A DNA stretch of 64,000 nucleotides from Nomia melanderi (Eukaryota; Arthropoda; Insecta; Hymenoptera; Halictidae): the NCBI RefSeq assembly GCF_051020985.1, contig NW_027475134.1, positions 4,216,001 to 4,280,000 of the forward strand. The letters run 5' to 3'. Position numbers and translations under genes: made by a program. Numbering within the stretch: the stretch's first letter is position 1; the number at the start of each line of letters is the position of its first letter. The notes below the pieces were generated by a model. The model saw only the letters and a program-made list of their open reading frames with translations, made no database searches and was not told where the DNA came from. Positions 50,201-61,960 of this stretch are shown piece by piece.

Positions 50201-52180
50201 ACACTCAGGGTCCGTGAAAAATCCAATATATATCTGCTGATATCTCGGGTGCTATTACAGATAGCGCAATAAATCAAAGTGCATTGTCTGTAGGAGGCCC
50301 TGGCGCATGAACCTGTGCAGCGGGAACGACCTCGGACCACCAGGGCCCGAGAAAACGTCCGTCTCATGGGGCCGGACGCTCAGGGTCAGTGAAAAATCCA
50401 ATATATATCTGGTGATATCTCGGGTGCTATTACAGATAGCGCAATAAATCAAAGTGAATTATCTGCAGGAGGCCCTGGCGCATGAATCTGTGCAGCGGGA
50501 ACGTCCTCGGACCCCCAGGGGCCGAGACAACCACCGCCTCATGGGGCCGGACACTCATGGTCAGTGAAAAATCCAATATATATCTGGTGATATCTCGGGT
50601 GCTATTACAGATAGCGCAATAAATCAAAGTGCATTGTCTGTAGGAGGCCATGGCGGATGAATCTGTGCAGCGGGAACGACCTCGGACCACCACGGGCCGA
50701 GAAAACCACAGTCTCATGGGGCCGGACACTCAGGGTCAGGGGAAAATCCAGTATATATCTGGTGATATCTCGGGTGCTATTAGAGATAGCGCAGTAAACC
50801 AAAGTGAATTATCTGCAGGATGCCCTGGCGCATGAATCTGTGCAAGTGGGAACGTCCTCGGACCTCCTGGGGCCGAGACAACCACCGTCTCATGGGGCCG
50901 GACACTCAGGGTCAGGGTAAAATCCAATATATATCTGGTGATATCTCGTGTGCTATTCCAGATAGCGCAATAAATCAAAGTGCATTGCCTGTAGGAGGCC
51001 CTGGCGCATGAATCTGTGCAGCGGGAACGATCTCGGACCACCAGGGGCCGAGAAAACCACAGTCTCATGGGGCCGGACACTCAGGGTCAGGGGAAAATCC
51101 AGTATATATCTGGTGATATCTCGGGTGCTATTACAGATAGCGCAATAAATCAAAGTGCATTGTCTGTAGGAGGCCCTGGCGCATGAATCTGTGCAGCGGG
51201 AACGACCTCGGACCGCCAGGGGCCGAGAAAAGCACAGTCTCATGGGGCCGGACACTCAGGGTCAGGGTAAAATCCAACATATATCTGGTGATATCTCGGG
51301 TGCTATTAGAGATAGCGCAATAAACCAAAGTGAATTATCTGCAGGAGGCCCTGTCGCATGAATCTGTGCAGCGGGAACGACCGCGGACCACCAGGGGCCG
51401 AGAAAACCAACGTCTCATGGGGCCGGACACTCAGGGTCAGGGAAAAATCCAATATATATCTGGTGATATCTCGGGTGCTATTAGAGATAGCGCAATAAAC
51501 CAAAGTGAGTTATCTGCAGGAGGCCCTGTCGCATGAATCTGTGCAGCGGGAACGACCGCGGACCACCAGGGGCCGAGAAAACCACCGTCTCATGGGACCG
51601 GACACTCAGGGTCAGGGAAAAATCCAATATATATCTGGTGATATCTCGGGTGCTATTAGAGATAGCGCAATAAACCAAAGTGAGTTATCTGTAGGAGGCC
51701 CTGGCGCATGAACCTGTGCAGCGGGAACGACCTCAGACCACCAGGGCCCGAGAAAACGACCGTCTCATGGGGCCGGACGCTCAGGGTCAGTGAAAAATCC
51801 AATATATATCTGGTGATATCTCGGGTGCTATTACAGATAGCGCAATAAATCAAAGTGCATTGTCTGTAGGAGGCCCTGGCGCATGAACCTGTGCAGCGGG
51901 AACGACCTCAGACCACCAGGGCCCGAGAAAACGACCGTCTCATGGGGCCGGACGCTGAGGGTCAGTGAAAAATCCAATATATATCTGGTGATATCTCGGG
52001 TGCTATTACAGATAGCGCAATAAATCAAAGTGAATTATCTGCAGGAGGCCCTGGCGCATGAATCTGTGCAGCGGGAACGTCCTCGGACCCCCAGGGGCCG
52101 AGACAACCACCGTCTCATGGGGCCGGACACTCAGGGTCAGTGAAAAATCCAATATATATCTGGTGATATCTCGGGTGCTA
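50201..52180 (+). repeat. Poorly ordered monomers between HOR III and HOR IV
   Basis: About eleven monomers carry mixtures of HOR II, III and IV variants, with no long offset match found by eye. Private changes include GGCCATGGCGG (about 50,648), CACCACGGGCCGAG (about 50,690), GTGCAAGTGGG (about 50,842) and ATAGCGCAGTAAACC (about 50,791). Two neighbouring pairs are very similar (51,306/51,481 and 51,656/51,831), suggesting local single-monomer duplication. Confidence 0.7.
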
Positions 52181-55100
52181 TTACAGATAGCGCAATAAAT
52201 GAAAGTGCATTGTCTGTAGGAGGCCCTGGCGGATGAATCTGTGCAGCGGGAACGACCTCGGACCACCAGGGGCCGAGAAAACCACAGTCTCATGGGGCCG
52301 GACACTCAGGGTCAGGGGAAAATCCAGTATATATCTGGTGATATCTCGGGTGCTATTAGAGATAGCGCAATAAACCAAAGTGAATTATCTGCAGGATGCC
52401 CTGGCGCATGAATCTGTGCAAGCGGGAACGTCCTCGAACCTCCTGGGGCCGAGACAACCACCGTCTCATGGGGCCGGACACTCAGGGTCAGGGTAAAATC
52501 CAATATATATCTGGTGATATCTCGGGTGCTATTACAGATAGCGCAATAAATCAAAGTGCATTGTCTGTAGGAGGCCCTGGCGCATGAATCTGTGCAGCGG
52601 GAACGACGTCGGACCACCAGGGGCCGAAAAAACCACAGTCTCATGGGGCCGGACCCTCATGGTCAGGGTAAAATCCAATATATATCTGGTGATATCTCGT
52701 GTGCTATTACAGATAGCGCAATAAATCAAAGTGCATTGTCTGTAGGAGGCCCTGGCGCATGAATCTGTGCAGCGGGAACGACCTCGGACCACCAGGGGCC
52801 GAGAAAACCACAGTCTCATGGGGCCGGACACTCAGGGTCAGGGGAAAATCCAATATATATCTGGTGATATCTCGGGTGCTATTAGAGATAGCGCAATAAA
52901 CCAAAGTGAATTATCTGCAGGATGCCCTGGCGCATGAATCTGTGCAGCGGGAACGACCTCGGACCACCAGGGGCCGAGACAACCACCGTCTCATGGGGCC
53001 GGACACTCAGGGTCAGGGTAAAATCCAATATGTATCTGGTGATATCTCGGGTGCTATTACAGATAGCGCAATAAATCAAAGTGCATTGTCTGTAGGAGGC
53101 CCTGGCGCATGAATCTATGCAGCGGGAACGACCTCGGACCACCAGGGGCCGAGAAAACCACAGTCTCATGGGGCCGGATACTCAGGGTCAGGGGAAAATC
53201 CAATATAGATCTGGTGATATCTCGGGTGCTATTACAGATAGCGCAATACATCAAAGTGCATTGACTGTAGGAGGCCCTGGCGCATGAATCTGGCCAGCGG
53301 GAACGACCTCGGACCACCAGCGGCCGAGAGAACCACCGTCTCATGGGGCCGGACACTCAGGGTCGGGGAAAAATCCAATATATATCTGGTGATATCTCGG
53401 TTGCTATTAGAGATAGCGCAATAAACCAAAGTGAATTGTCTGCAGGAGGCCCTGGCGCATGAATCTGTGCAGCGGGAACGATCTCGGACCATCAGGGGCC
53501 GAGACATCCACCGTCTCATGGGGCCGGACACTCAGGGTCAGGGAAAAATCCAATATATATCTGGTGATATCTCGGGTGCTATTAGAGATAGCGCAATAAA
53601 CGAAAGTGAATTATCTGCAGGAGGCCCTGTCGCATGAATCTGTGCAGCGGGAACGACCGCGGACCACCAGGGGCCGAGAAAACCAACGTCTCATGGGGCC
53701 GGACACTCAGGGTCAGGGAAAAATCCAATATATATCTGGTGATATCTCGGGTGCTATTAGAGATAGCGCAATAAACCAAAGTGAGTTATCTGCAGGAGGC
53801 CCTGGCGCATGAATCTGTGCAACGGGAACGACCTCGGACCACCAGGGGCCGAGAAAACCACAGTCTCATGGGGCCGGACACTCAGGGTCAGGGGAAAATC
53901 CAATATATATCTGGTGATATCTCGGGTGCTATTAGAGATAGCGCAATAAATGAAAGTGCATTGTCTGTAGGAGGCCCTGGCGCATAAATCTGTGCAGCGG
54001 GAACGACCTCGGAACACCAGGGACCGAGAAAACCACCGTCTCATGGGGCCGGACACTCAGGGCCAGTGAAAAATCCAATATATATGTGGTGATATCTCGG
54101 GTGCTATTACAGATAGCGCAATAAATCAAAGTGCATTGTCTGTAGGAGACCCTGGCGCATGAATCTGTGCAGCGGGAACGACCGCGGACCACCAGGGGCC
54201 GAGAAAACCACAGTCTCATGGGGCCGGACACTCAGGGTCAGTGGAAAATCCAATATAGATCTGGTGATATCTCGGGTGCTATTACAGATAGCGCAATAAA
54301 TCAAAGTGCATTACCTGTAGGAGGCCCTGGCGCATGAATGTGTGCAGCGGGAACGACCTCGGACCACCAGGGGCCGAGAAAACCGCAGTCTCATGGGGCC
54401 GGACACTCAGGGTCAGGGAAAAATCCAATATATATCTGGTGATATCTCGGGCGCTATTAGAGATAGCACAATAAGCCAAAGGGAATTATCTGCAGGAGGC
54501 CCTGGCGCATGAATCTGTGCGGCGGGAACGATCTCGGACCATCAGGGGCCGAGACATCCACCGTCTCATGGGGCCGGACACTCAGGGTCAAGGAAAAATC
54601 CAATATATATCTGGTGATATCTCGGGTGCTATTACAGATAGCGCAATAAATCAAAGTGCATTGTCTGTAGGAGGCCCTGGCGCATGAATCTGTGCAGCGG
54701 GAACGACCTCGGACCACCAGGGGCCGAGAAAACGACCGTCTCATGGGGCCGGACGCTCAGGGTCAGTGAAAAATCCAATATATATCTGGTGATATCTCGG
54801 GTGCTATTAGAGATAGCGCAATAAACGAAAGTGAATTATCTGCAGGAGGCCCTGTCGCATGAATCTGTGCAGCGGGAACGACCGCGGACCACCAGGGGCC
54901 GAGAAAACCAACGTCTCATGGGGCCGGACACTCAGGGTCAGGGAAAAATCCAATATATATCTGGTGATATCTCGGGTGCTATTAGAGATAGCGCAATAAA
55001 CCAAAGTGAGTTATCTGCAGGAGGCCCTGGCGCATGAATCTGTGCAACGGGAACGACCTCGGACCACCAGGGGCCGAGAAAACCACAGTCTCATGGGGCC

Positions 55101-55331
55101 GGACACTCAGGGTCAGGGGAAAATCCAATATATATCTGGTGATATCTCGGGTGCTATTAGAGATAGCGCAATAAATGAAAGTGCATTGTCTGTAGGAGGC
55201 CCTGGCGCATGAATCTGTGCAGCGGGAACGACCTCGGAACACCAGGGACCGAGAAAACCACCGTCTCATGGGGCCGGACACTCAGGGCCAGTGAAAAATC
55301 CAATATATATGTGGTGATATCTCGGGTGCTA
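52181..55331 (+). repeat. HOR IV, copy a: 3,151-bp (18-monomer) unit
   Basis: Positions 52,181, 52,532, 52,882, 53,057, 53,582, 53,757, 53,932 and 54,107 have counterparts 3,151 bp later. 3,151 is 18 x 175 + 1 (one GTGCAAGCGGG monomer near 52,430). Diagnostic variants are CCTGTCGCATG, GACCGCGGACC, AACCAACGTCTC, CAGCGGCCGAGAG, GAATCTGGCCAGCGGG and ATCTCGGTTGC. Within the unit, 53,582 onward recurs at 54,807 onward (1,225 bp, seven monomers). Confidence 0.88.
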
Positions 55332-57238
55332 TTACAGATAGCGCAATAAATCAAAGTGCATTGTCTGTAGGAGGCCCTGGCGGATGAATCTGTGCAGCGG
55401 GAACGACCTCGGACCACCAGGGGCCGAGAAAACCACAGTCTCATGGGGCCGGACACTCAGGGTCAGGGGAAAATCCAGTATATATCTGGTGATATCTCGG
55501 GTGCTATTAGAGATAGCGCAATAAACCAAAGTGAATTATCTGCAGGATGCCCTGGCGCATGAATCTGTGCAAGCGGGAACGTCCTCGAACCTCCTGGGGC
55601 CGAGACAACCACCGTCTCATGGGGCCGGACACTCAGGGTCAGGGTAAAATCCAATATATATCTGGTGATATCTCGGGTGCTATTACAGATAGCGCAATAA
55701 ATCAAAGTGCATTGTCTGTAGGAGGCCCTGGCGCATGAATCTGTGCAGCGGGAACGACGTCGGACCACCAGGGGCCGAAAAAACCACAGTCTCATGGGGC
55801 CGGACCCTCATGGTCAGGGTAAAATCCAATATATATCTGGTGATATCTCGTGTGCTATTACAGATAGCGCAATAAATCAAAGTGCATTGTCTGTAGGAGG
55901 CCCTGGCGCATGAATCTGTGCAGCGGGAACGACCTCGGACCACCAGGGGCCGAGAAAACCACAGTCTCATGGGGCCGGACACTCAGGGTCAGGGGAAAAT
56001 CCAATATATATCTGGTGATATCTCGGGTGCTATTAGAGATAGCGCAATAAACCAAAGTGAATTATCTGCAGGATGCCCTGGCGCATGAATCTGTGCAGCG
56101 GGAACGACCTCGGACCACCAGGGGCCGAGACAACCACCGTCTCATGGGGCCGGACACTCAGGGTCAGGGTAAAATCCAATATGTATCTGGTGATATCTCG
56201 GGTGCTATTACAGATAGCGCAATAAATCAAAGTGCATTGTCTGTAGGAGGCCCTGGCGCATGAATCTATGCAGCGGGAACGACCTCGGACCACCAGGGGC
56301 CGAGAAAACCACAGTCTCATGGGTCCGGATACTCAGGGTCAGGGGAAAATCCAATATAGATCTGGTGATATCTCGGGTGCTATTACAGATAGCGCAATAC
56401 ATCAAAGTGCATTGACTGTAGGAGGCCCTGGCGCATGAATCTGGCCAGCGGGAACGACCTCGGACCACCAGCGGCCGAGAGAACCACCGTCTCATGGGGC
56501 CGGACACTCAGGGTCGGGGAAAAATCCAATATATATCTGGTGATATCTCGGTTGCTATTAGAGATAGCGCAATAAACCAAAGTGAATTGTCTGCAGGAGG
56601 CCCTGGCGCATGAATCTGTGCAGCGGGAACGATCTCGGACCATCAGGGGCCGAGACATCCACCGTCTCATGGGGCCGGACACTCAGGGTCAGGGAAAAAT
56701 CCAATATATATCTGGTGATATCTCGGGTGCTATTAGAGATAGCGCAATAAACGAAAGTGAATTATCTGCAGGAGGCCCTGTCGCATGAATCTGTGCAGCG
56801 GGAACGACCGCGGACCACCAGGGGCCGAGAAAACCAACGTCTCATGGGGCCGGACACTCAGGGTCAGGGAAAAATCCAATATATATCTGGTGATATCTCG
56901 GGTGCTATTAGAGATAGCGCAATAAACCAAAGTGAGTTATCTGCAGGAGGCCCTGGCGCATGAATCTGTGCAACGGGAACGACCTCGGACCACCAGGGGC
57001 CGAGAAAACCACAGTCTCATGGGGCCGGACACTCAGGGTCAGGGGAAAATCCAATATATATCTGGTGATATCTCGGGTGCTATTAGAGATAGCGCAATAA
57101 ATGAAAGTGCATTGTCTGTAGGAGGCCCTGGCGCATGAATCTGTGCAGCGGGAACGACCTCGGAACACCAGGGACCGAGAAAACCACCGTCTCATGGGGC
57201 CGGACACTCAGGGCCAGTGAAAAATCCAATATATATGT

Positions 57239-57938
57239 GGTGATATCTCGGGTGCTATTACAGATAGCGCAATAAATCAAAGTGCATTGTCTGTAGGAGA
57301 CCCTGGCGCATGAATCTGTGCAGCGGGAACGACCGCGGACCACCAGGGGCCGAGAAAACCACAGTCTCATGGGGCCGGACACTCAGGGTCAGTGGAAAAT
57401 CCAATATAGATCTGGTGATATCTCGGGTGCTATTACAGATAGCGCAATAAATCAAAGTGCATTACCTGTAGGAGGCCCTGGCGCATGAATGTGTGCAGCG
57501 GGAACGACCTCGGACCACCAGGGGCCGAGAAAACCACAGTCTCATGGGGCCGGACACTCAGGGCCAGTGAAAAATCCAATATATATGTGGTGATATCTCG
57601 GGTGCTATTACAGATAGCGCAATAAATCAAAGTGCATTGTCTGTAGGAGACCCTGGCGCATGAATCTGTGCAGCGGGAACGACCGCGGACCACCAGGGGC
57701 CGAGAAAACCACAGTCTCATGGGGCCGGACACTCAGGGTCAGTGGAAAATCCAATATAGATCTGGTGATATCTCGGGTGCTATTACAGATAGCGCAATAA
57801 ATCAAAGTGCATTACCTGTAGGAGGCCCTGGCGCATGAATGTGTGCAGCGGGAACGACCTCGGACCACCAGGGGCCGAGAAAACCGCAGTCTCATGGGGC
57901 CGGACACTCAGGGTCAGGGAAAAATCCAATATATATCT
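57239..57938 (+). repeat. Dimer duplication, 2 x 350 bp
   Basis: 57,239-57,588 and 57,589-57,938 are near-identical two-monomer units: an ATATATGT-flanked monomer with GTAGGAGACCC and GACCGCGGACC, followed by one with ATAGATCT, GCATTACCTG and GAATGTGTG. They differ toward the end of the second copy (ACCGCAGTCTC and GTCAGGG against ACCACAGTCTC and GCCAGTG), which marks the crossover point. Confidence 0.85.
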
Positions 57939-59688
57939 GGTGATATCTCGGGCGCTATTAGAGATAGCACAATAAGCCAAAGGGAATTATCTGCAGGAGG
58001 CCCTGGCGCATGAATCTGTGCAGCGGGAACGACCGCGGACCACCAGGGGCCGAGAAAACCAACGTCTCATGGGGCCGGACACTCAGGGTCAGGGAAAAAT
58101 CCAATATATATCTGGTGATATCTCGGGTGCTATTAGAGATAGCGCAATAAACGAAAGTGAATTATCTGCAGGAGGCCCTGTCGCATGAATCTGTGCAGCG
58201 GGAACGACCGCGGACCACCAGGGGCCGAGAAAACCAACGTCTCATGGGGCCGGACACTCAGGGTCAGGGAAAAATCCAATATATATCTGGTGATATCTCG
58301 GGTGCTATTAGAGATAGCGCAATAAACCAAAGTGAGTTATCTGCAGGAGGCCCTGGCGCATGAATCTGTGCAACGGGAACGACCTCGGACCACCAGGGGC
58401 CGAGAAAACCACAGTCTCATGGGGCCGGACACTCAGGGTCAGGGGAAAATCCAATATATATCTGGTGATATCTCGGGTGCTATTAGAGATAGCGCAATAA
58501 ATGAAAGTGCATTGTCTGTAGGAGGCCCTGGCGCATGAATCTGTGCAGCGGGAACGACCTCGGAACACCAGGGACCGAGAAAACCACCGTCTCATGGGGC
58601 CGGACACTCAGGGCCAGTGAAAAATCCAATATATATGTGGTGATATCTCGGGTGCTATTACAGATAGCGCAATAAATCAAAGTGCATTGTCTGTAGGAGA
58701 CCCTGGCGCATGAATCTGTGCAGCGGGAACGACCGCGGACCACCAGGGGCCGAGAAAACCACAGTCTCATGGGGCCGGACACTCAGGGTCAGTGGAAAAT
58801 CCAATATAGATCTGGTGATATCTCGGGTGCTATTACAGATAGCGCAATAAATCAAAGTGCATTACCTGTAGGAGGCCCTGGCGCATGAATGTGTGCAGCG
58901 GGAACGACCTCGGACCACCAGGGGCCGAGAAAACCGCAGTCTCATGGGGCCGGACACTCAGGGTCAGGGAAAAATCCAATATATATCTGGTGATATCTCG
59001 GGCGCTATTAGAGATAGCACAATAAGCCAAAGGGAATTATCTGCAGGAGGCCCTGGCGCATGAATCTGTGCAGCGGGAACGACCGCGGACCACCAGGGGC
59101 CGAGAAAACCAACGTCTCATGGGGCCGGACACTCAGGGTCAGGGAAAAATCCAATATATATCTGGTGATATCTCGGGTGCTATTAGAGATAGCGCAATAA
59201 ACGAAAGTGAATTATCTGCAGGAGGCCCTGTCGCATGAATCTGTGCAGCGGGAACGACCGCGGACCACCAGGGGCCGAGAAAACCAACGTCTCATGGGGC
59301 CGGACACTCAGGGTCAGGGAAAAATCCAATATATATCTGGTGATATCTCGGGTGCTATTAGAGATAGCGCAATAAACCAAAGTGAGTTATCTGCAGGAGG
59401 CCCTGGCGCATGAATCTGTGCAACGGGAACGACCTCGGACCACCAGGGGCCGAGAAAACCACAGTCTCATGGGGCCGGACACTCAGGGTCAGGGGAAAAT
59501 CCAATATATATCTGGTGATATCTCGGGTGCTATTAGAGATAGCGCAATAAATGAAAGTGCATTGTCTGTAGGAGGCCCTGGCGCATGAATCTGTGCAGCG
59601 GGAACGACCTCGGAACACCAGGGACCGAGAAAACCACCGTCTCATGGGGCCGGACACTCAGGGCCAGTGAAAAATCCAATATATATGT
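57589..59688 (+). repeat. Hexamer duplication, 2 x 1,050 bp
   Basis: 57,589-58,638 and 58,639-59,688 are two six-monomer units in tandem. The rare GTGGTGATAT start recurs at 57,589, 58,639 and 59,689. I saw no difference in the parts compared except at the end of the first monomer group. This is the shortest and apparently youngest multi-monomer HOR in the window. Confidence 0.85.
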
Positions 59689-59707
59689 GGTGATATCTCG
59701 GGTGCTA

Positions 59708-61960
59708 TTACAGATAGCGCAATAAATCAAAGTGCATTGTCTGTAGGAGGCCCTGGCGGATGAATCTGTGCAGCGGGAACGACCTCGGACCACCAGGGGC
59801 CGAGAAAACCACAGTCTCATGGGGCCGGACACTCAGGGTCAGGGGAAAATCCAGTATATATCTGGTGATATCTCGGGTGCTATTAGAGATAGCGCAATAA
59901 ACCAAAGTGAATTATCTGCAGGATGCCCTGGCGCATGAATCTGTGCAAGCGGGAACGTCCTCGAACCTCCTGGGGCCGAGACAACCACCGTCTCATGGGG
60001 CCGGACACTCAGGGTCAGGGTAAAATCCAATATATATCTGGTGATATCTCGGGTGCTATTACAGATAGCGCAATAAATCAAAGTGCATTGTCTGTAGGAG
60101 GCCCTGGCGCATGAATCTGTGCAGCGGGAACGACGTCGGACCACCAGGGGCCGAAAAAACCACAGTCTCATGGGGCCGGACCCTCATGGTCAGGGTAAAA
60201 TCCAATATATATCTGGTGATATCTCGTGTGCTATTACAGATAGCGCAATAAATCAAAGTGCATTGTCTGTAGGAGGCCCTGGCGCATGAATCTGTGCAGC
60301 GGGAACGACCTCGGACCACCAGGGGCCGAGAAAACCACAGTCTCATGGGGCCGGACACTCAGGGTCAGGGGAAAATCCAATATATATCTGGTGATATCTC
60401 GGGTGCTATTAGAGATAGCGCAATAAACCAAAGTGAATTATCTGCAGGATGCCCTGGCGCATGAATCTGTGCAGCGGGAACGACCTCGGACCACCAGGGG
60501 CCGAGACAACCACCGTCTCATGGGGCCGGACACTCAGGGTCAGGGTAAAATCCAATATGTATCTGGTGATATCTCGGGTGCTATTACAGATAGCGCAATA
60601 AATCAAAGTGCATTGTCTGTAGGAGGCCCTGGCGCATGAATCTATGCAGCGGGAACGACCTCGGACCACCAGGGGCCGAGAAAACCACAGTCTCATGGGT
60701 CCGGATACTCAGGGTCAGGGGAAAATCCAATATAGATCTGGTGATATCTCGGGTGCTATTACAGATAGCGCAATACATCAAAGTGCATTGACTGTAGGAG
60801 GCCCTGGCGCATGAATCTGGCCAGCGGGAACGACCTCGGACCACCAGCGGCCGAGAGAACCACCGTCTCATGGGGCCGGACACTCAGGGTCGGGGAAAAA
60901 TCCAATATATATCTGGTGATATCTCGGTTGCTATTAGAGATAGCGCAATAAACCAAAGTGAATTGTCTGCAGGAGGCCCTGGCGCATGAATCTGTGCAGC
61001 GGGAACGATCTCGGACCATCAGGGGCCGAGACATCCACCGTCTCATGGGGCCGGACACTCAGGGTCAGGGAAAAATCCAATATATATCTGGTGATATCTC
61101 GGGTGCTATTAGAGATAGCGCAATAAACGAAAGTGAATTATCTGCAGGAGGCCCTGTCGCATGAATCTGTGCAGCGGGAACGACCGCGGACCACCAGGGG
61201 CCGAGAAAACCAACGTCTCATGGGGCCGGACACTCAGGGTCAGGGAAAAATCCAATATATATCTGGTGATATCTCGGGTGCTATTAGAGATAGCGCAATA
61301 AACCAAAGTGAGTTATCTGCAGGAGGCCCTGGCGCATGAATCTGTGCAACGGGAACGACCTCGGACCACCAGGGGCCGAGAAAACCACAGTCTCATGGGG
61401 CCGGACACTCAGGGTCAGGGGAAAATCCAATATATATCTGGTGATATCTCGGGTGCTATTAGAGATAGCGCAATAAATGAAAGTGCATTGTCTGTAGGAG
61501 GCCCTGGCGCATGAATCTGTGCAGCGGGAACGACCTCGGAACACCAGGGACCGAGAAAACCACCGTCTCATGGGGCCGGACACTCAGGGCCAGTGAAAAA
61601 TCCAATATATATGTGGTGATATCTCGGGTGCTATTACAGATAGCGCAATAAATCAAAGTGCATTGTCTGTAGGAGACCCTGGCGCATGAATCTGTGCAGC
61701 GGGAACGACCGCGGACCACCAGGGGCCGAGAAAACCACAGTCTCATGGGGCCGGACACTCAGGGTCAGTGGAAAATCCAATATAGATCTGGTGATATCTC
61801 GGGTGCTATTACAGATAGCGCAATAAATCAAAGTGCATTACCTGTAGGAGGCCCTGGCGCATGAATGTGTGCAGCGGGAACGACCTCGGACCACCAGGGG
61901 CCGAGAAAACCGCAGTCTCATGGGGCCGGACACTCAGGGTCAGGGAAAAATCCAATATAT
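59708..61960 (+). repeat. HOR IV, copy c (partial)
   Basis: This matches copy b with offset 4,376 (59,839 to 55,463; 60,409 to 56,033; 60,759 to 56,383; 61,284 to 56,908). It shares the private variant ATGGGTCCGGATAC (about 60,697 and 56,321), absent from copy a, so b and c are closer to each other than to a. The match fades near 61,960, where the monomer becomes a hybrid. Confidence 0.85.

Larger units (their letters stand above)
55332..59707 (+). repeat. HOR IV, copy b: expanded to 4,376 bp (25 monomers)
   Basis: This matches copy a at +3,151 up to about 57,430. Copy c then begins 4,376 bp after copy b started. 4,376 - 3,151 = 1,225 = exactly seven monomers. The extra length comes from the nested dimer and hexamer duplications annotated at 57.2-59.7 kb. 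Confidence 0.87.
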
